Shown piece after piece: positions 13,311 to 25,522 of a DNA stretch of 64,000 nt. Numbering within the stretch: the stretch's first letter is position 1; each line of letters begins with the position of its first letter. The stretch is from contig QZCP01000090.1 of assembly GCA_003956705.1 (NCBI GenBank), forward strand, positions 62,001 through 126,000, given 5' to 3'. The position numbers and the translations under genes were made by a program. The notes beneath the pieces are model-generated. The model did no database searches, was not told the DNA's origin, and saw only the letters and a program-made list of their open reading frames with translations. Source of the DNA: Brevipalpus yothersi. Its lineage: Eukaryota; Arthropoda; Arachnida; Trombidiformes; Tenuipalpidae.

Positions 13311-15971
13311 CTAGTCTTCACGAGGGAAATTTTCATCCTCTTTGGTTGTTCGAGATAGTTTTGTGTCAATTGCAAAGTCAATTTTGTTCGATATTACTGC
13401 CAGTAAATGTTCCATTCGATCTACTCGTCGAGTCAATTTGATCACATCTTCTGATGAATTGCCTTGATGTCGACTCATTGCACTCGCTGGTCTATACTGT
13501 TCTCGTTCAATTTCTTTCTCAAGTGCTTGTTTTTTGCCTTCAAGATCCTCAAACATTCGACGAAGTTCATCTTGATCAAGCTCTCGATTGCAGTCGAGAT
13601 CATATTTTGCAAACAACATCTCAATCTCTGGATCTGTCAAATTACGCTTCTTGAGCTCCGCTCGAACATGCTCGTAACTCAATTTTTGATCAACATCTGA
13701 TTTGAGAGCTGCTTGAATACCTTCAATCTGTTCACGTTGTTTGCCCAATTTTGAGAGTATTCCTTGATAGTGGCTCTTGAAGTAATCCATGATTGGAAAT
13801 TCATCTCGAGAATCATGAAGTTCACTCTTCACCTCAGCATACGTATCATTGATGATCGCTAAGAACATGTTCTGTTGAGAGGAAGAATAATATTTGAGTG
13901 ATCATGGTTTGTTCTTACTACAAGATTGCTCTTTACCATCAAAACGAAGAAGACGAAGAAAATATAGCTCAAGAAGAATATCGGTCCAAGAACTCGATTA
14001 GCTGCCTCCAGATCACTGAAATTGAAATCTCCCAGAATGAGTCGTAAGAGTGTGAATCTGTCGATTAAAGTCAGATGTTAGTCTTTTCCATTAGAAGAAT
14101 AATGTCAATTGAAAACTTACACAGCTGAGCCAAATGAGCTATAATCTTTCACTTGGGTTCCGAAAAGTAGATAACCAAGTTGAGCGAAAGCGAAGAAAAC
14201 GATGAAAAACATCACACCAAAACCAGCAATATCTTTGGAACACTGTGAGAAAAAAATATTCTCAATGAATTTTGGATGATCATGAAAATATTTGACTTGC
14301 TTACTCGACTTAGAGTTGAGCTAAGCTGTGACATGGTCTTGTTGAAACTGATATACTTGAATACTTTGACCCACACGATGAATGTTAATAGAGCAAGCAT
14401 ATTGTTGAATTGCATTGCCCAAAAACCGAGAGTATCGAACTGATAGGTTTCCATGCGAAGGGCCATTGATGATGAATTTCGAAGATCAAGAGTCTCTTCA
14501 TCTTTGAAAAAATTAATGAGATCAGATAAATTTTATGCATTCTCACAATAAATCAATTCTCACCTTCAGTAGCCTCAACGAAAATTTTCTTGATTACATG
14601 ATTCTTATAGAATGAATAGAAAATGAGCAAGCTACTCAAAGTTATCGTTAGAATATCCAAGAAATTCCAGAAAGAATCGTTCAGATAGGCTCCAAGTCCG
14701 AGAGTTTTGATCTCAATTAGCTCTTCGATCAAATAGTAAACAACAAATCCGATGAATATTCCGAAAATGACTTTACTTATTGTTGCCTGCTCATCGTTTT
14801 GGAATAATCTTAGTGTTCGAAATTGCCAAGAAGTAACCATACCTCCAGTGGCAGGAAATTCGGCAATCAATTTTGACACAACAAACAGATTAATATTTGG
14901 ATTGTAGGTGGTAAAATCGATAAACACCACCCTCGTTCCTCGATCAATCCACAGATTTTTCTTTAGATCAGCCAAAATCTCTTGAGCTGCACTCTTGTTT
15001 AGTCCAAGATCAACAATGTACCCTCCTTCACCTGAATAGGTGGACAGCTTACCCCAGATAGCATTTTTTGCAAACGATTCGATCTCTTCCCACTGGAAAC
15101 CTGTGATATTGTTCCGAGGTTCTCTTTCTTCCAAATAATCAGCATATGAATTGTAGCAGGTGTGTATGACCTTGCGAAAATCTTTGTGAATCTCGCAAGA
15201 ATCATTTCGAACTCGAAGCTGTCGCAAATGAGGTGAGGTAATCAAGTAATTTTCATACAGGATGGACACCTCAGAATCAGTTTTTCCCGAATTGTACCAT
15301 TTATCCCAATAAAGGCCCTCAATTAGAACCTCCTCAGCAAACTAGTAATAAGGTCATGTAATTGAAGAAGAGAATGAAGATGAAGATGTAATTTTTCATC
15401 AAATACAAACTTACTTTCCAAAATTGATCCATGGTACTAGCACCTCGAAAGTTTCCACCATCTTTGAATGATTTATCGAGGAATAACTCACTCAATAGCT
15501 TAGTTTGATAATACATAGTAGGATTCATTGCTGAGAAGGAAACTTGAAGAAAAAATTGCTGTCAATAGGGTAAAGTTCGATTCTAACCAATAAAGTCAAT
15601 GCTTACTGATGGAAACAATTATCAAGAAAGCCAAGTACGTGAATAGTTCACGTAAAGTAGTTCTTATGATAAATTCTTTTTCTGCATTCTTTGGTAATAT
15701 TTGCTTGGTTGTCCAAAGACCTGAATGAAAGTTTCCAAGGAACAATAAAGAGAATTTAGATCTTCATAAGTAATTTTAAAATGTTTCCGTTACCTTTGAT
15801 GATGTGTTGTGTCGATCCCCAGACACCACTTTTGGTTCCACCATTATCAGATGGATTTTCTGATGAATAAGTTGAATACGTTTCAGGATCTGTATTTTTG
15901 TTCAATTGAAGATTACTACCAGCTTTATTGTTTGAACGTTCCCAAACCATCGGAGATCCTGCACGCTTCAT
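13311..15971 (-). CDS. Polycystin-2 (TRPP cation channel)
   Basis: Eight exons read as 15971-15794, 15720-15607, 15530-15415, 15341-14564, 14501-14305, 14242-14121, 14057-13937 and 13871-13311, all GT-AG and in phase, giving 728 residues. Family landmarks run in order: GLWTTKQI before the first membrane helix, EGLYWDKWYN, the extracellular polycystin domain with LRQLRVRNDSC and DRGTRVVFIDFTTYN, FPATGGMVTSWQF, MQFNNMLALLTFIVWVK, FNKTMSQLSSTLSR (S4-S5 region), the pore filter in RLILGDFNF, NMFLAIINDTYAEVKS after S6, a C-terminal EF-hand (YDLDCNRELDQDE) and a coiled coil RVDRMEHLLAVIS. A Ca-permeable channel, in most animals ciliary or ER-located. It is shorter than human PKD2 (968) at both ends; PKD2 versus PKD2L is not resolved. 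Confidence 0.95.
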
Positions 15972-17753
15972 GTTGATAAAGATTTCACTTTCGAGATTTA
16001 CTAGTTGTGGTGGACGTTTTTCGAGTGATCAAGGATGATTATTTTTCTTGATTTCAACTTAAAAAGCGTTTCCACAGATACCATGGTTAGTGATTCCGCT
16101 TCATACACAAAATAGTCATACATGGACAAACATTTCCCTTTATCTCACCTACAGTCAGCCTGCGTACACAAAGTAGTCAATATGATCATCAGTAATATTC
16201 AAAACTGGTGGTAATCAATTAATTATTCATAACTATGGAATGCTAGAACCCTAGCAGCCTATGAAAAGAGGGACCAATTACCAAATGTGATCAGTATATT
16301 GACGTCAATATGAAGTCTCATTATAGCTATCAATTCATAAAGAAACATAGATTTTATCGATCTAATTACCAGAGGAAAAAAATAATGGAATATCCAAACA
16401 TGATGTATTTATTCTGATGAACACTTCTCTCTTCTTACTGATTGCTCTCCAGTGTCAATCACTCAGCTTCAACTGGAAAAGGCAAGAGTAGTCCTAGAAA
16501 GGAATATTCGTCATAAAATAATTCTCATCATATATAATATATCTCAAGTAGTTGAAAGAACTTATTCAAAGGTACAATAGTTTGACAAGCTTTGCATACT
16601 TGGATTCAAAGAATTGTTCATAATATTGGTTGCACTATGAGGAAGAAGAGATCAACGAGAGCTCGGGTATGAGGTAAGATTGAGAAATGAGTTCTAACTG
16701 AATTATCGAATCTGATCAATAGATCCAATCTCGCCACTGATTGATTTATTTACGGATAAAAAAAAGTTTTCTGCCTGTTATAAAAGATAGGAGCTAAAAC
16801 CACATATTGCGCTATTAACTACAATCTTATAAGAATGCGGTGAAACTTTCTCTTGCGACTCTTCCATCTTTTGGCAAAGGAAACTCTTTAGAATAGTAGA
16901 ATGGAGAAGAAAATATTCCAAATCATTAGTTTCCTATATAATTTCGCATCGTAGATGCTCTGCGGAGCTGCAGTAACAACCTGAGATTCTGATACAGGAT
17001 GATAGAGATAGATTGATGTGGATATAGATGTTTTCATTCATTGCAAGAAATGTACAAAACCGAATCCGGTAAAATAGTTCATCTTCCATATAGCAATGCG
17101 AAGATTGGTTCGACATGAGACACCATTTTAGCCTGTTTAGATGTTGAAGTGCGAATGAACTTTGATGGCAAAATATAAAATTGAATTCTAAACTCAAAAA
17201 ATAGCTCGTACTTAGTGATTATCATTTGGGCTGCTGTTTAGTTGATAGATCAGGAAATAAATCGGTGAACATTTGTGTTCATTTTGAGCTTTGATATCCG
17301 TTCCAAAGCTAAGGACCCACCTTTGGAGAAGAAAATATATTTATCAGGAGAGCCCAACAAAGTTTGCAGAAAAACGAACAAATCAAATGGTATAATGAGA
17401 TCAAGCTTTGCGTCAATTTGTATTCCCTATAACGAAATCGAAAACAAGTGTATTCACTCTTTTGAAGACGGTAACTGTAATTAGCAATTCTTTGTAGCCC
17501 ACTTTCGAAGGATGAGTTTTATTTTCTTTATAACTCAAAACGAAACATAGCACCGGTCTAATATATTCAATCTGGATGCTAGGCTACTCCAAATCATCTT
17601 TGGTAACCTCTCAAACGGATGAAGAACTCCCACGCTTTCGAGCCAAATGCCCCATTCACATCGTATTGCCGCTATTTTGAGGCATTACATGCAATCAATG
17701 TGTGATTACCATATGATTTATCTGATTTTTTCTCTCTCTCCTCTCTCAATCAG
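15972..17753. other. Intergenic, PKD2 promoter side to HMBS remnant
   Basis: I looked here for the missing N-terminal half of hydroxymethylbilane synthase (motifs such as GTRxSxLA and VHSLKDLP) and did not find it in any plus-strand frame. Short open frames near 17275-17484 and 17647 show no similarity I recognise. Nothing else seen. Confidence 0.5.
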
Positions 17754-18669
17754 ACGTGAAGACCCTGAGGATGCATTAGTCTTGAAAAGCTCTCTAAAAC
17801 TTGACGATCCATTGGATCTGATTAAGCCGAGGCCATCCAAGAAGCATGTAAATGATTGTAAAGCATCAGGTGATAGCAAAGACTCAGTCAAAAATGGTTC
17901 AATTAATGAAGAGCCAAAAAAATTACCAGTAATTGGTACATCATCACTGAGAAGAATCGCTCAATTGTGAAAGATCAACCCAACTATTAAAGTGGTTGAT
18001 GTTCGCGGTAATCTAACGACACGAATCAACAAATTAGATGATCCTCAACAACCATATGATGCATTGATTCTTGAATCTTCCGGTCTCAAGCGAAGCGATT
18101 TGGCTTCAAGAATCTCCACAATTTTAGACTCAGATTGGTGGTATGCTGTTGGAAAAGGTGCTCTTGCTGTCGAGTGTCGAGAAGATGATTCCTCAACAAT
18201 GGCTCTTCTCAGTCCTCTAATCGACTATCGTAGCACTTACGAAGCAATATGTGAAAGAGCTTTCATGCAAACACTGGAAGGTAGTTGTTCAGTACCACTT
18301 GGTGTACGATGCAAATAGAGTCCACATATGCCGAATGACTCTGATTTGATTGTTGAAAATTCTGATTTAATTTTGACATTTGAGGGAGCAGTTTTCTCTC
18401 TTGATGGAAAAGAATTTGTTAAAGACTGCAAAATTTTCGATGACATCAAAGAGCAAGGTGAAGAAAAATCATCTGAACAAAAAAATAATGGTTATATAAA
18501 AAATTTTACTAGTATATGTTTACCGCCTCCTAATTTAGCGTGCTTTGAACGGGTGAAAAGAGCTTTTTTGAATAGCTTCGAATTAGGTGTTAATCTTGCC
18601 AATCAATTGAATGCTCAGGGAGCTGGGGCTTTATTGGCAAAAATAAAGCATGATAACGAGAAAAAATAG
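17754..18669 (+). pseudogene. HMBS: Hydroxymethylbilane synthase (porphobilinogen deaminase) remnant
   Basis: C-terminal two-thirds of HMBS, the haem pathway enzyme that joins four porphobilinogens. After an acceptor-like polypyrimidine-CAG at 17753, one reading frame gives REDPEDALV, GTSSLRRIAQL, RGNLTTRINKLD, YAVGKGALAVECR, ERAFMQTLEGSCSVPLGVRCK and a C-terminal domain ending at 18669. The frame is broken by TGA at 17968-17970, straight after IAQL, and by TAG at 18316-18318, after VRCK. There is no indel: all three pieces share one frame, and no intron can skip either stop (splice partners are too close or absent). The active-site cysteine region (LEGSCSVPLG) is intact. The N-terminal half was not found upstream. 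I read it as a recently inactivated gene; sequencing error at both sites is the main alternative. Confidence 0.85.
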
Positions 18670-19408
18670 TTTGAATCGTCAGAATGATCCTTGAAAATCC
18701 TTCTACATCTATATTGATTTTTATCTGTAATGAACTACAACCTCTAAAGATATTTAACCACTTGTCATTGAAGAAGATATCCAATTATTTGCTTGTTTTG
18801 AGCAAAAAGTTTTAACTACCTCTCTAAAAGCCGGAATAGATACGATATTTCACGATAGGATTGTGATTATTAAGAACAGAAGAACTTCTACAATCGCTTC
18901 TCAAGATGCGAATTGAGATTCATGTAAAATCGTCAAAAAAGCAAATGAAGGCCCAAAATGTTGCACCTCTGCAAATCTATTCATCTTACACTCAATAAAA
19001 TTGTCAAAAAAATTATGAGCTCCCCTGAAGATCGGACAAAGAAAATCTAGATACATCCACTTCATCATTGTGAAAGCCAAAACTGATGCAAATATTGACT
19101 TTCGTCCGAACGATCTACTGGATTGTTAATTAATCCAATACTTATCAAAGCCCTTTTTTTGGGTCAGAAATGGATCAAAATCGTCAAAAATGATGTGCCA
19201 AAAACTTTTTACTCGAAACTTTTGAGAGAGGGAAAAGTTTTTTTTTCAACTGCTCCTCAGTAATTCCATCTTGTGAGCTGCTGTGATACCAGATATCGAA
19301 TCCAAAAAAAACCGGAAAAGGAATCTTTTTAAAGGATACTTTTGATTGACGGCGTGTACGTTTGATCAACCGGTGTTTTAATTTTTTTTGCCCATGATTT
19401 GATTGATC
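18670..19408. other. Intergenic, HMBS remnant to RPN2
   Basis: AT-rich DNA, no exon-like segment recognised. It should hold the RPN2 promoter. Confidence 0.5.
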
Positions 19409-21835
19409 ATGTTAAGTAGAATATTATGTTTGGTTGGTTTGACAATTATCGGGGTACATTGTTCATTGACTCCATCAACATATCTTGATGAAGAAGACAA
19501 AGTTCAATTGAAAAAACTTCTCACTCTAGAGCCACCATTCAACAAGCATGCCTTGCCTAGTCTTTACTATTCGCTTCATGGTCTCCACATATTGACCAAT
19601 GGACGACTGGAGTCAGTGGTCACTCCACAGCAATCTACACAAATATGTGATCATCTTAAGTCAACTCTTAATGACAAGAGTACGGGTCAGCAATTGAGTT
19701 CCATTCATTTTGTGGTGTTGGCATCGAGCGTACTAAATTGTCCGGTAAGCCATTATCACCGCCTTGCCATGTGGCCGGTGATGAATCATGTGTGAGTGTG
19801 AATAGGAAAGATGGAGGCCATCGATGGTCACGCTGCGGTCGATGATTTTACATCTCGTCCTGTGTACGGCTATCGGAAATTAATTGTGAAGGCTTCATAT
19901 CCTTCGCCATTTTCCTTTTCGTACCAAGATTTTGACGCTCGGAAATGTTGCCTACAATAATGTATTTTTCTTTTTCTCACCTTTAGATCAAGCCTGACAC
20001 CTCTGTGATAAAAATTTTGGAAGGGGCATTGAAAGAAGAATCCACTGTTCTCGATTTATATCAATCAGGTTCAGCTCTAATCAAACTTGGGCGCCCAATA
20101 GATTCAGCTAAACTTGGCAAGATTCTTTTAGCTGCTCTCAAAAAGGATGACACGCTAACTAACAATGGATTGGCTCTACAGTTGGCTTCAAATCTCAAAG
20201 GCAATGATAATCTTACTCCATTCACGCTTCGAGTCGCTGGTCTTATTCAACAAGCCGATGAAGTAGATGGAAAATTTTTGCAGGTAAATTCTTAGAAATT
20301 TGAAAATTCATTGATTGCTTGGTACGGTGTTAGAGAATCTTCTCCAATCCTGAAGCTTCTCCGTCAAGCGTACCAAAAATTGATTTAGGGTGATTAAATC
20401 CATCAGTTAGGACCTATGAACATTTCTGATTCGACGGAAAAATCATTCTACAATTTCTTTCTTTTTTCTTCTTAGTTCGAAGGTGGACTGAGTGTAACAG
20501 CAAATGCATTTATTGGAATCTATTCAATGGCCGCCGCGGCAAAAAAACAACCTGGACTCACAAGTGTGAGTAGTTGATCACCTGTGGTGCACGATTGAGG
20601 TATCTTATTTCGTCTTACTCTTGCAGGATCAAGTTTTGAAGTTCACAAATTACTTCTTGAATCGTAAAACAGTTCAGACTGTGAAAGGGGCGTTCGATCT
20701 AGCTCGAGTACTGCAATTATTGACTTCGAATGATTATCATATCCCTGTGTGTATCACACGTTACAGCAGTCCAACAGTTTCAGAGGCTCAATCTATATTA
20801 AGTGTCAAGGTGACCAATGTTCTCGGAGGAAGCCTTGGTACTGGGTTATCAGTGACTGCTGAGTCCTCCATGTGGACTGGTAAGAAGTCCTTCAAAGGCG
20901 TACAAGGTGATTCTACCCTTTTTGCTGTTGATTTGATGGCGGATAAGCCCAAGGGAGGCAAATATGCTATTAAATTGTCCGTCAATCCTGCTAAAGCAGA
21001 TTCTCGATTGGTTGGGCATACATCTGGCCAGGTTTCTGTCATCGTGGTCACATCCGTCACTGTTGAAGGAGCTGAGATTGGTGTGCATGACAAAGACCAA
21101 ACACGTTCTCTCAGGATGATTCCTCTAAATTATCCTTCATTCCATCAAAAAGATTTACTAGAAGCTGACCCGCAACAGAGAATAATCATGCGATTCAAGC
21201 TCAAAAATCCAAAAACTCAAGAATTCTTGAATCCACATCAAGTTTTCGTCCAGTTTATTCATGATATTTCAAAAGAGGAGGTCTTCTTTGTTGCTAAAGC
21301 AACAGATAATCTATTCAAGTTAGACTTAAATTTAGCTCTAAGAGCGAAAGATTTTCCTGTCTCTGGAATTTATACGCTAAATTTGATCGTTGGTGACCAA
21401 ACAATAGAAAAACCTATAGTTTGGAAAGTTTGCTCGATCAAGTTCACGTTGCCCAAAAAGATGGAAGAATTCATAGATGAAACATCTTGGATGATGACTC
21501 TTTATAAGCCCAAACCGGAAATCCATCATGTTTTCCGGCCTCAGGAGAAACGGCCTCCAGCATTTCTTTCCGATGCCTTTTCACTGCTTACCTTGCTGCC
21601 AGCCCTAGTCTTAGTGGTTTTGTGGCTCAAACTTGGTGTGAATATATCAAATTTCTCTTTAAGTTTAAGTGCCTTAATGTTTCACGGAGGCACATTGTCC
21701 GTCTGCATCCTATACACTCTGTTTTGGCTTGAGATGGATATGTTCTCGACTATCAAGTACTTACTTGGAATTGGTTTGGTTATTTTTCTATCAGGACACA
21801 GAGTTCTTAGCCAGCTGGCTAATAAAAATATTTAA
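19409..21835 (+). CDS. RPN2: Oligosaccharyltransferase subunit ribophorin II
   Basis: Four exons: 19409-19744, 19987-20283, 20476-20565 and 20627-21835, all GT-AG and in phase, giving 643 residues (human RPN2 631). Non-catalytic subunit of the ER oligosaccharyltransferase that N-glycosylates nascent proteins. The ATG at 19409 opens a signal peptide (MLSRILCLVGLTIIGVHC), followed by LTPSTYLDEEDKVQLKKLL and the large lumenal domain. Near the C-terminus are KPKPEIHHVFRPQEKRPP, three membrane helices and the family-typical end GHRVLSQLA. AATAAA at 21853-21858 fits as poly(A) signal. The open frame extends two codons upstream of 19409 but without ATG. Confidence 0.95.
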
Positions 21836-22455
21836 GTTCAATCTCTATCACAAATAAAAGAATATTTTTAATTTTTTATATCCCATGCATATTTAGATGA
21901 TGAATTCTTTCGCCAATCAACCAGTCGGGTTGGTCTGACATCATGAATAAGATGAAACATCAAATTTTGTGACTTGTTATCTAGTTGATGAACTTTGATT
22001 ATCGTTGATTCGATTGGATATATTTCTACTATATGCTATCAATTCATACACTTTCGCCGTTCTAAGCCTTGTTAATCTGTAGCTTCCACTGTGGTGCCTT
22101 GAAAGCGCGAATATACGGTATATAGATGGTAGGTTTCTCCTAGGAATATAAGCCACTAATCCAACCCCTTTGTCAATTCGTAAAGTTGATTTTTTCCACG
22201 AAGAATTGAATTTAAAAGGTGCCTTGAGTATTATTCTCATGCAATCCATTCTTCGTTAGAAAAGTTGATATGGCGTGTCAATTCTCCTGACCCGGACAAG
22301 AAGAATATTTGTTAACCTCAGTGATGATCTATAATTCAAAATATCACCATATTATTATCAATAGAAAACAATAAAAACAGTCATAAAATATGCAAATCAT
22401 CACAGCAATAACATAATATATGAATAGGTCTTTTCATGATGATCAAATCACCAGG
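21836..22455. other. Intergenic with duplicated gene 5' end
   Basis: Region between two convergent 3' ends (RPN2 and VLCAD). Its centre, about 21959-22052, is a copy of the 5' flank and start codon of the secreted orphan at 34966 (see separate entry). The rest shows no coding signal. Confidence 0.6.
21959..22052 (+). pseudogene. Copy of the 5' end of the secreted orphan gene
   Basis: By eye this segment matches 34899-34985 in the same orientation with a few substitutions and small indels: both contain TCTAGTTGATGAACTTTGAT, then the near-identical GGATATATTTCTAC stretch and ATGCTATCAATT. The match covers the promoter-proximal region and the first four codons of the gene at 34966, then stops. 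It has no downstream coding sequence, so it is a detached 5' end. Confidence 0.75.
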
Positions 22456-24491
22456 TCATGATAGTCGAATTGGATGGACGTGGTAAACTCCATTCTTGGA
22501 AATGATATTTTTCGCAATATCCTTCATGAGACTATAATTTTTCAGATTTTCATTTGCTCTAATCGATTGTAAATTGCGTTGAGATCTCTCGAAAGCTTCA
22601 CTACATATCACTTTGACCATTTTAATCTCGTGTTCAGCTGATGAATAATTCTTTTCCATAGATCGAGTGGCTCTCGAAATAGTGACAATCATCGAGTATA
22701 TATCAATAGCTGAATTAGCTAGTCTGGTGAGGAGAAATTGTTCACTAATTATATTTTTGTTGTATTTGATGAGCAAATGTTCTACAGTTGCTCCAAAATT
22801 TTCGATACTTTTTGTGACCAGAGTTGCTGAGTCTCTCAATTCAGGAGCAACATGTTCACTGATGGATGGACCAGAGCCTAGACCAACAGCTCGAAAAGCA
22901 CGTCTAGTTGATTCCCCAAAAATCAGTTCCAGATTTGCAACTGGATTTTTGAATGCTTTTTGCAATTCTTTCAAGTGTAGGCCAGCATTTTGGAGACCAG
23001 TCAAAGCAATGAATAAGCGCAAAATATCATTTGCTCCTTCGAAAACTCGAAAGATACGCAAATCTCGCATAATCTTCTCTACACCGGACTCACGCATGTA
23101 TCCCATTCCACCCATGATTTGCATGGTCTCATCACAAACATTCCAGGCAGCTTCGGATGAGTAAATTTTGCCAATCGCTGCCTCTAGATGACATTCTTTG
23201 GAACCAGAGTCTATATTGCCAGCTACTATGAAGCCAATTGATTCGGTTGTATAGTGAAGCATCGCCATTCTAGCAAGCTTTTCCTGGACATTCTCGAAAG
23301 ATGATATTTTACTTCCGAATTGAATTCGATCATTGGCAAACTGTGAAGCTTTTTCGATTAAAGTTCTCATCGTCCCAGTGAGGAGACCAGCCATACCATA
23401 ACGTCCACCATTAAGAACATTCATGGCAACTTTGAAACCTCCACCAATTTCACCTAGAACATTTTCCACTGGAACTTTAACATTATCCAGATACAAGGCA
23501 ACTGTATTGGAACATCTGAGTCCCATTTTATTCATCGGCGGTGAGCTGCTTATTCCACCAAAATCTCGTTCAACGATGAATGCTGTTATCTTATCTTTCA
23601 CTTCACCATTGGGCATTGTGACTGGAGTTTTGGCGAAAATAGTGAACACCTCAGCAAGTCCACCGTTTGATATCCATATTTTTGAGCCATTGAGTATGTA
23701 GTGTTTACCATCAGGACTTAATTCAGCACGAGTTTTGATTGATCCAGCATCCGAACCAGAGCCTGGCTCTGTCAGAGCAAATGCTGCAAATTTTTTACCA
23801 GTAGCAAGATCAGGAAGATATTTTTGTTTTTGTTCTTCAGTGCCACACATTATGATCGCTCGATAGCCTATACCATGAACTCCAAGAGTAACCGATAAAC
23901 CCAGATCGTATTGACCAGCAATTTCACTTAAACAGAGAGATTGAGTTGCATTCATTCCAGCACCTTCATACTGCACTGGTACGATAGCTCCAAACGATCC
24001 CATTTCTAGTGTTAAAGGAAAAAGGATTGAGTTCAAAAGAATTTGATGTGATAGAGGAGAGGTAATGGCCGAATATTCGAGATAGTCTACCATTTGGATT
24101 TGAAAATCGACATACCTGCAAGCATTCTGTAACTTTCAGCTTTAACCTCTCCTTTCTCATCATTTTCGAGAGCATCATTAAATTCGGTGAAAAATTTAAG
24201 ATTTGATTCACGCATCATGTTGATTGTCTCCAACTGATCATCATCCAATACATCTGGAAATGGAAAAACTTGCCTCAAAACGGTCTGACCACTGAACATT
24301 CCCATCACAAACGAAGCTGGCGGAGGCTTTTTAACAGTTTCACGATCAGATTCTTCTGATAATTTGGTAGATGTTGATTGTGATCGAACATGTAGATCGG
24401 TTTGCCTCAATCGAGATAATTCACTTGAATTCCAACAGGATACTGATGGACTTCTGGTTGCAAGACGAATAACTCTCAATGAACTAGCCAT
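22456..24491 (-). CDS. ACADVL: Very long-chain acyl-CoA dehydrogenase, mitochondrial
   Basis: Two exons, 24491-24116 and 24005-22456, joined in phase to give 641 residues (human VLCAD 655). First step of mitochondrial beta-oxidation of long-chain acyl-CoA, FAD-dependent, at the inner membrane. The N-terminus after the ATG at 24491 is Arg/Ser-rich, as expected for a mitochondrial presequence; an ATG at 24578 in the same frame would add a hydrophobic stretch and is less likely. Motifs: FALTEPGSGSDAGSI, LNGSKIWISNGGLA, GGFKVAMNVLNGGRYGMA, IMGGMGYMRESGVEK and RIFRVFEGANDILRLF with the catalytic Glu. The extra C-terminal domain present only in VLCAD and ACAD9 is complete; ACAD9 is the alternative. 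It lies head-to-head with TMEM107. Confidence 0.93.
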
Positions 24492-24865
24492 CTTACTTAC
24501 AAGCAAAATTAAAACAAGGAAACAAAACGATAAAAAAATTTCAACTTCAGCAACAATAACAATAACAAACTGAATCATGTGATCAGCATAGCAAGCAAGT
24601 ATGCTAGAGAAGCAGAACGAGGTTCAAGTTGTGCTAACTGAGCTAAGTGAGCTGGAATGTCACCTCGTTCAAGCTTAGTCAGTGTTTTTTTTAATGATAA
24701 GGTATTGGACGAAATAGGTGAATGACAGAAAAATCATCATTTTCGAGTGTGATATCTTGAGCTAAAGACATTTGGCAAGAGTATTGAGTGTTGAAAATTC
24801 GCCCGCTCTCGAGGTCGTCCTAGTAACCGTTCGATTCACAACACAATCGTGGAATTTTGATCAGG
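24492..24865. promoter_or_regulatory. Shared bidirectional promoter, VLCAD / TMEM107
   Basis: Only 374 bases separate the start codons of two divergent genes, so they very likely share one promoter region. No TATA box is obvious. Confidence 0.55.
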
Positions 24866-25442
24866 ATGAAAAATTTACTGTCAATCAGATTTTTGATCTT
24901 GATTATCCACTTAATGCTCTTGGTGAATCATATCCGCGATAAAGTAAGTCTAAAAGGTCTTGTTTTGGGAAATTTCTTTTCACATTCTTCTCCGTTCTAG
25001 AATGGTGATACAAGATTGTGTTTCGTGAAGAGCCAACTTACATCGGATTTCGAGCCAAGCCCCACACAGTTAAGATTTTTGCAAAAATACAGTATGAAAT
25101 ACTAACACAAATATCCATCTCCTTTACAGATTGAGGAACAGTTTATACACTTCGATTGTACTAGTGATCTTTGAAGTAATAGTTTGCATGATTGGAGTAT
25201 CAATTTTCTATCCATTTGTTGGCCTCTTTTGTAAGTGATCTGTATGTGCTCTAAATTGCATTTTATGAAGTTATCTTCTCCATTTAGCTATATTTGCTCA
25301 TGGTACTGCAACATTGGTTCTACTATATGGAAACGAATGGAGCTGTTCATTTGCGTGGTGGTTGATGAGTGAATCTTGTCTTTTACCAGTCCTAGGAGAA
25401 TTAGTTCTTTTTTTACGATTGATAATTTCTCGCATGTATTAA
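24866..25442 (+). CDS. TMEM107: Transmembrane protein 107 (ciliary transition zone)
   Basis: Four short exons, 24866-24943, 25001-25068, 25130-25230 and 25288-25442, all GT-AG and in phase, giving 133 residues (human TMEM107 140). Four membrane helices: SIRFLILIIHLMLLVNHIRDK at the N-terminus, SIVLVIFEVIVCMIGVSIFY, a helix around FAHGTATLVLLY and a last one near LLPVLGELVLFL. The spacing and the NEWSCSFAWW loop match the family's ERWECTTYW. TMEM107 belongs to the Meckel syndrome module of the ciliary transition zone gate. Exon 2 uses the donor at 25069 (GTTAAG); the next possible donor breaks the frame. Each exon is too short to stand out alone. Confidence 0.85.
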
Positions 25443-25522
25443 TATTAAAAATATCTCAATTTGAACAAAAAAATACATCGAATTAAAAATTCAAGACTTG
25501 CAGATCACATTTGATTCAACAT

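Noticed and set aside
16840..17500. Candidate upstream exons of HMBS (a GKGNSLE-like stretch near 16878, frame at 17275-17484)
   Set aside because: Similarity to the GEKSLFTKELE motif is too weak and is followed by stops; no other HMBS motifs nearby.
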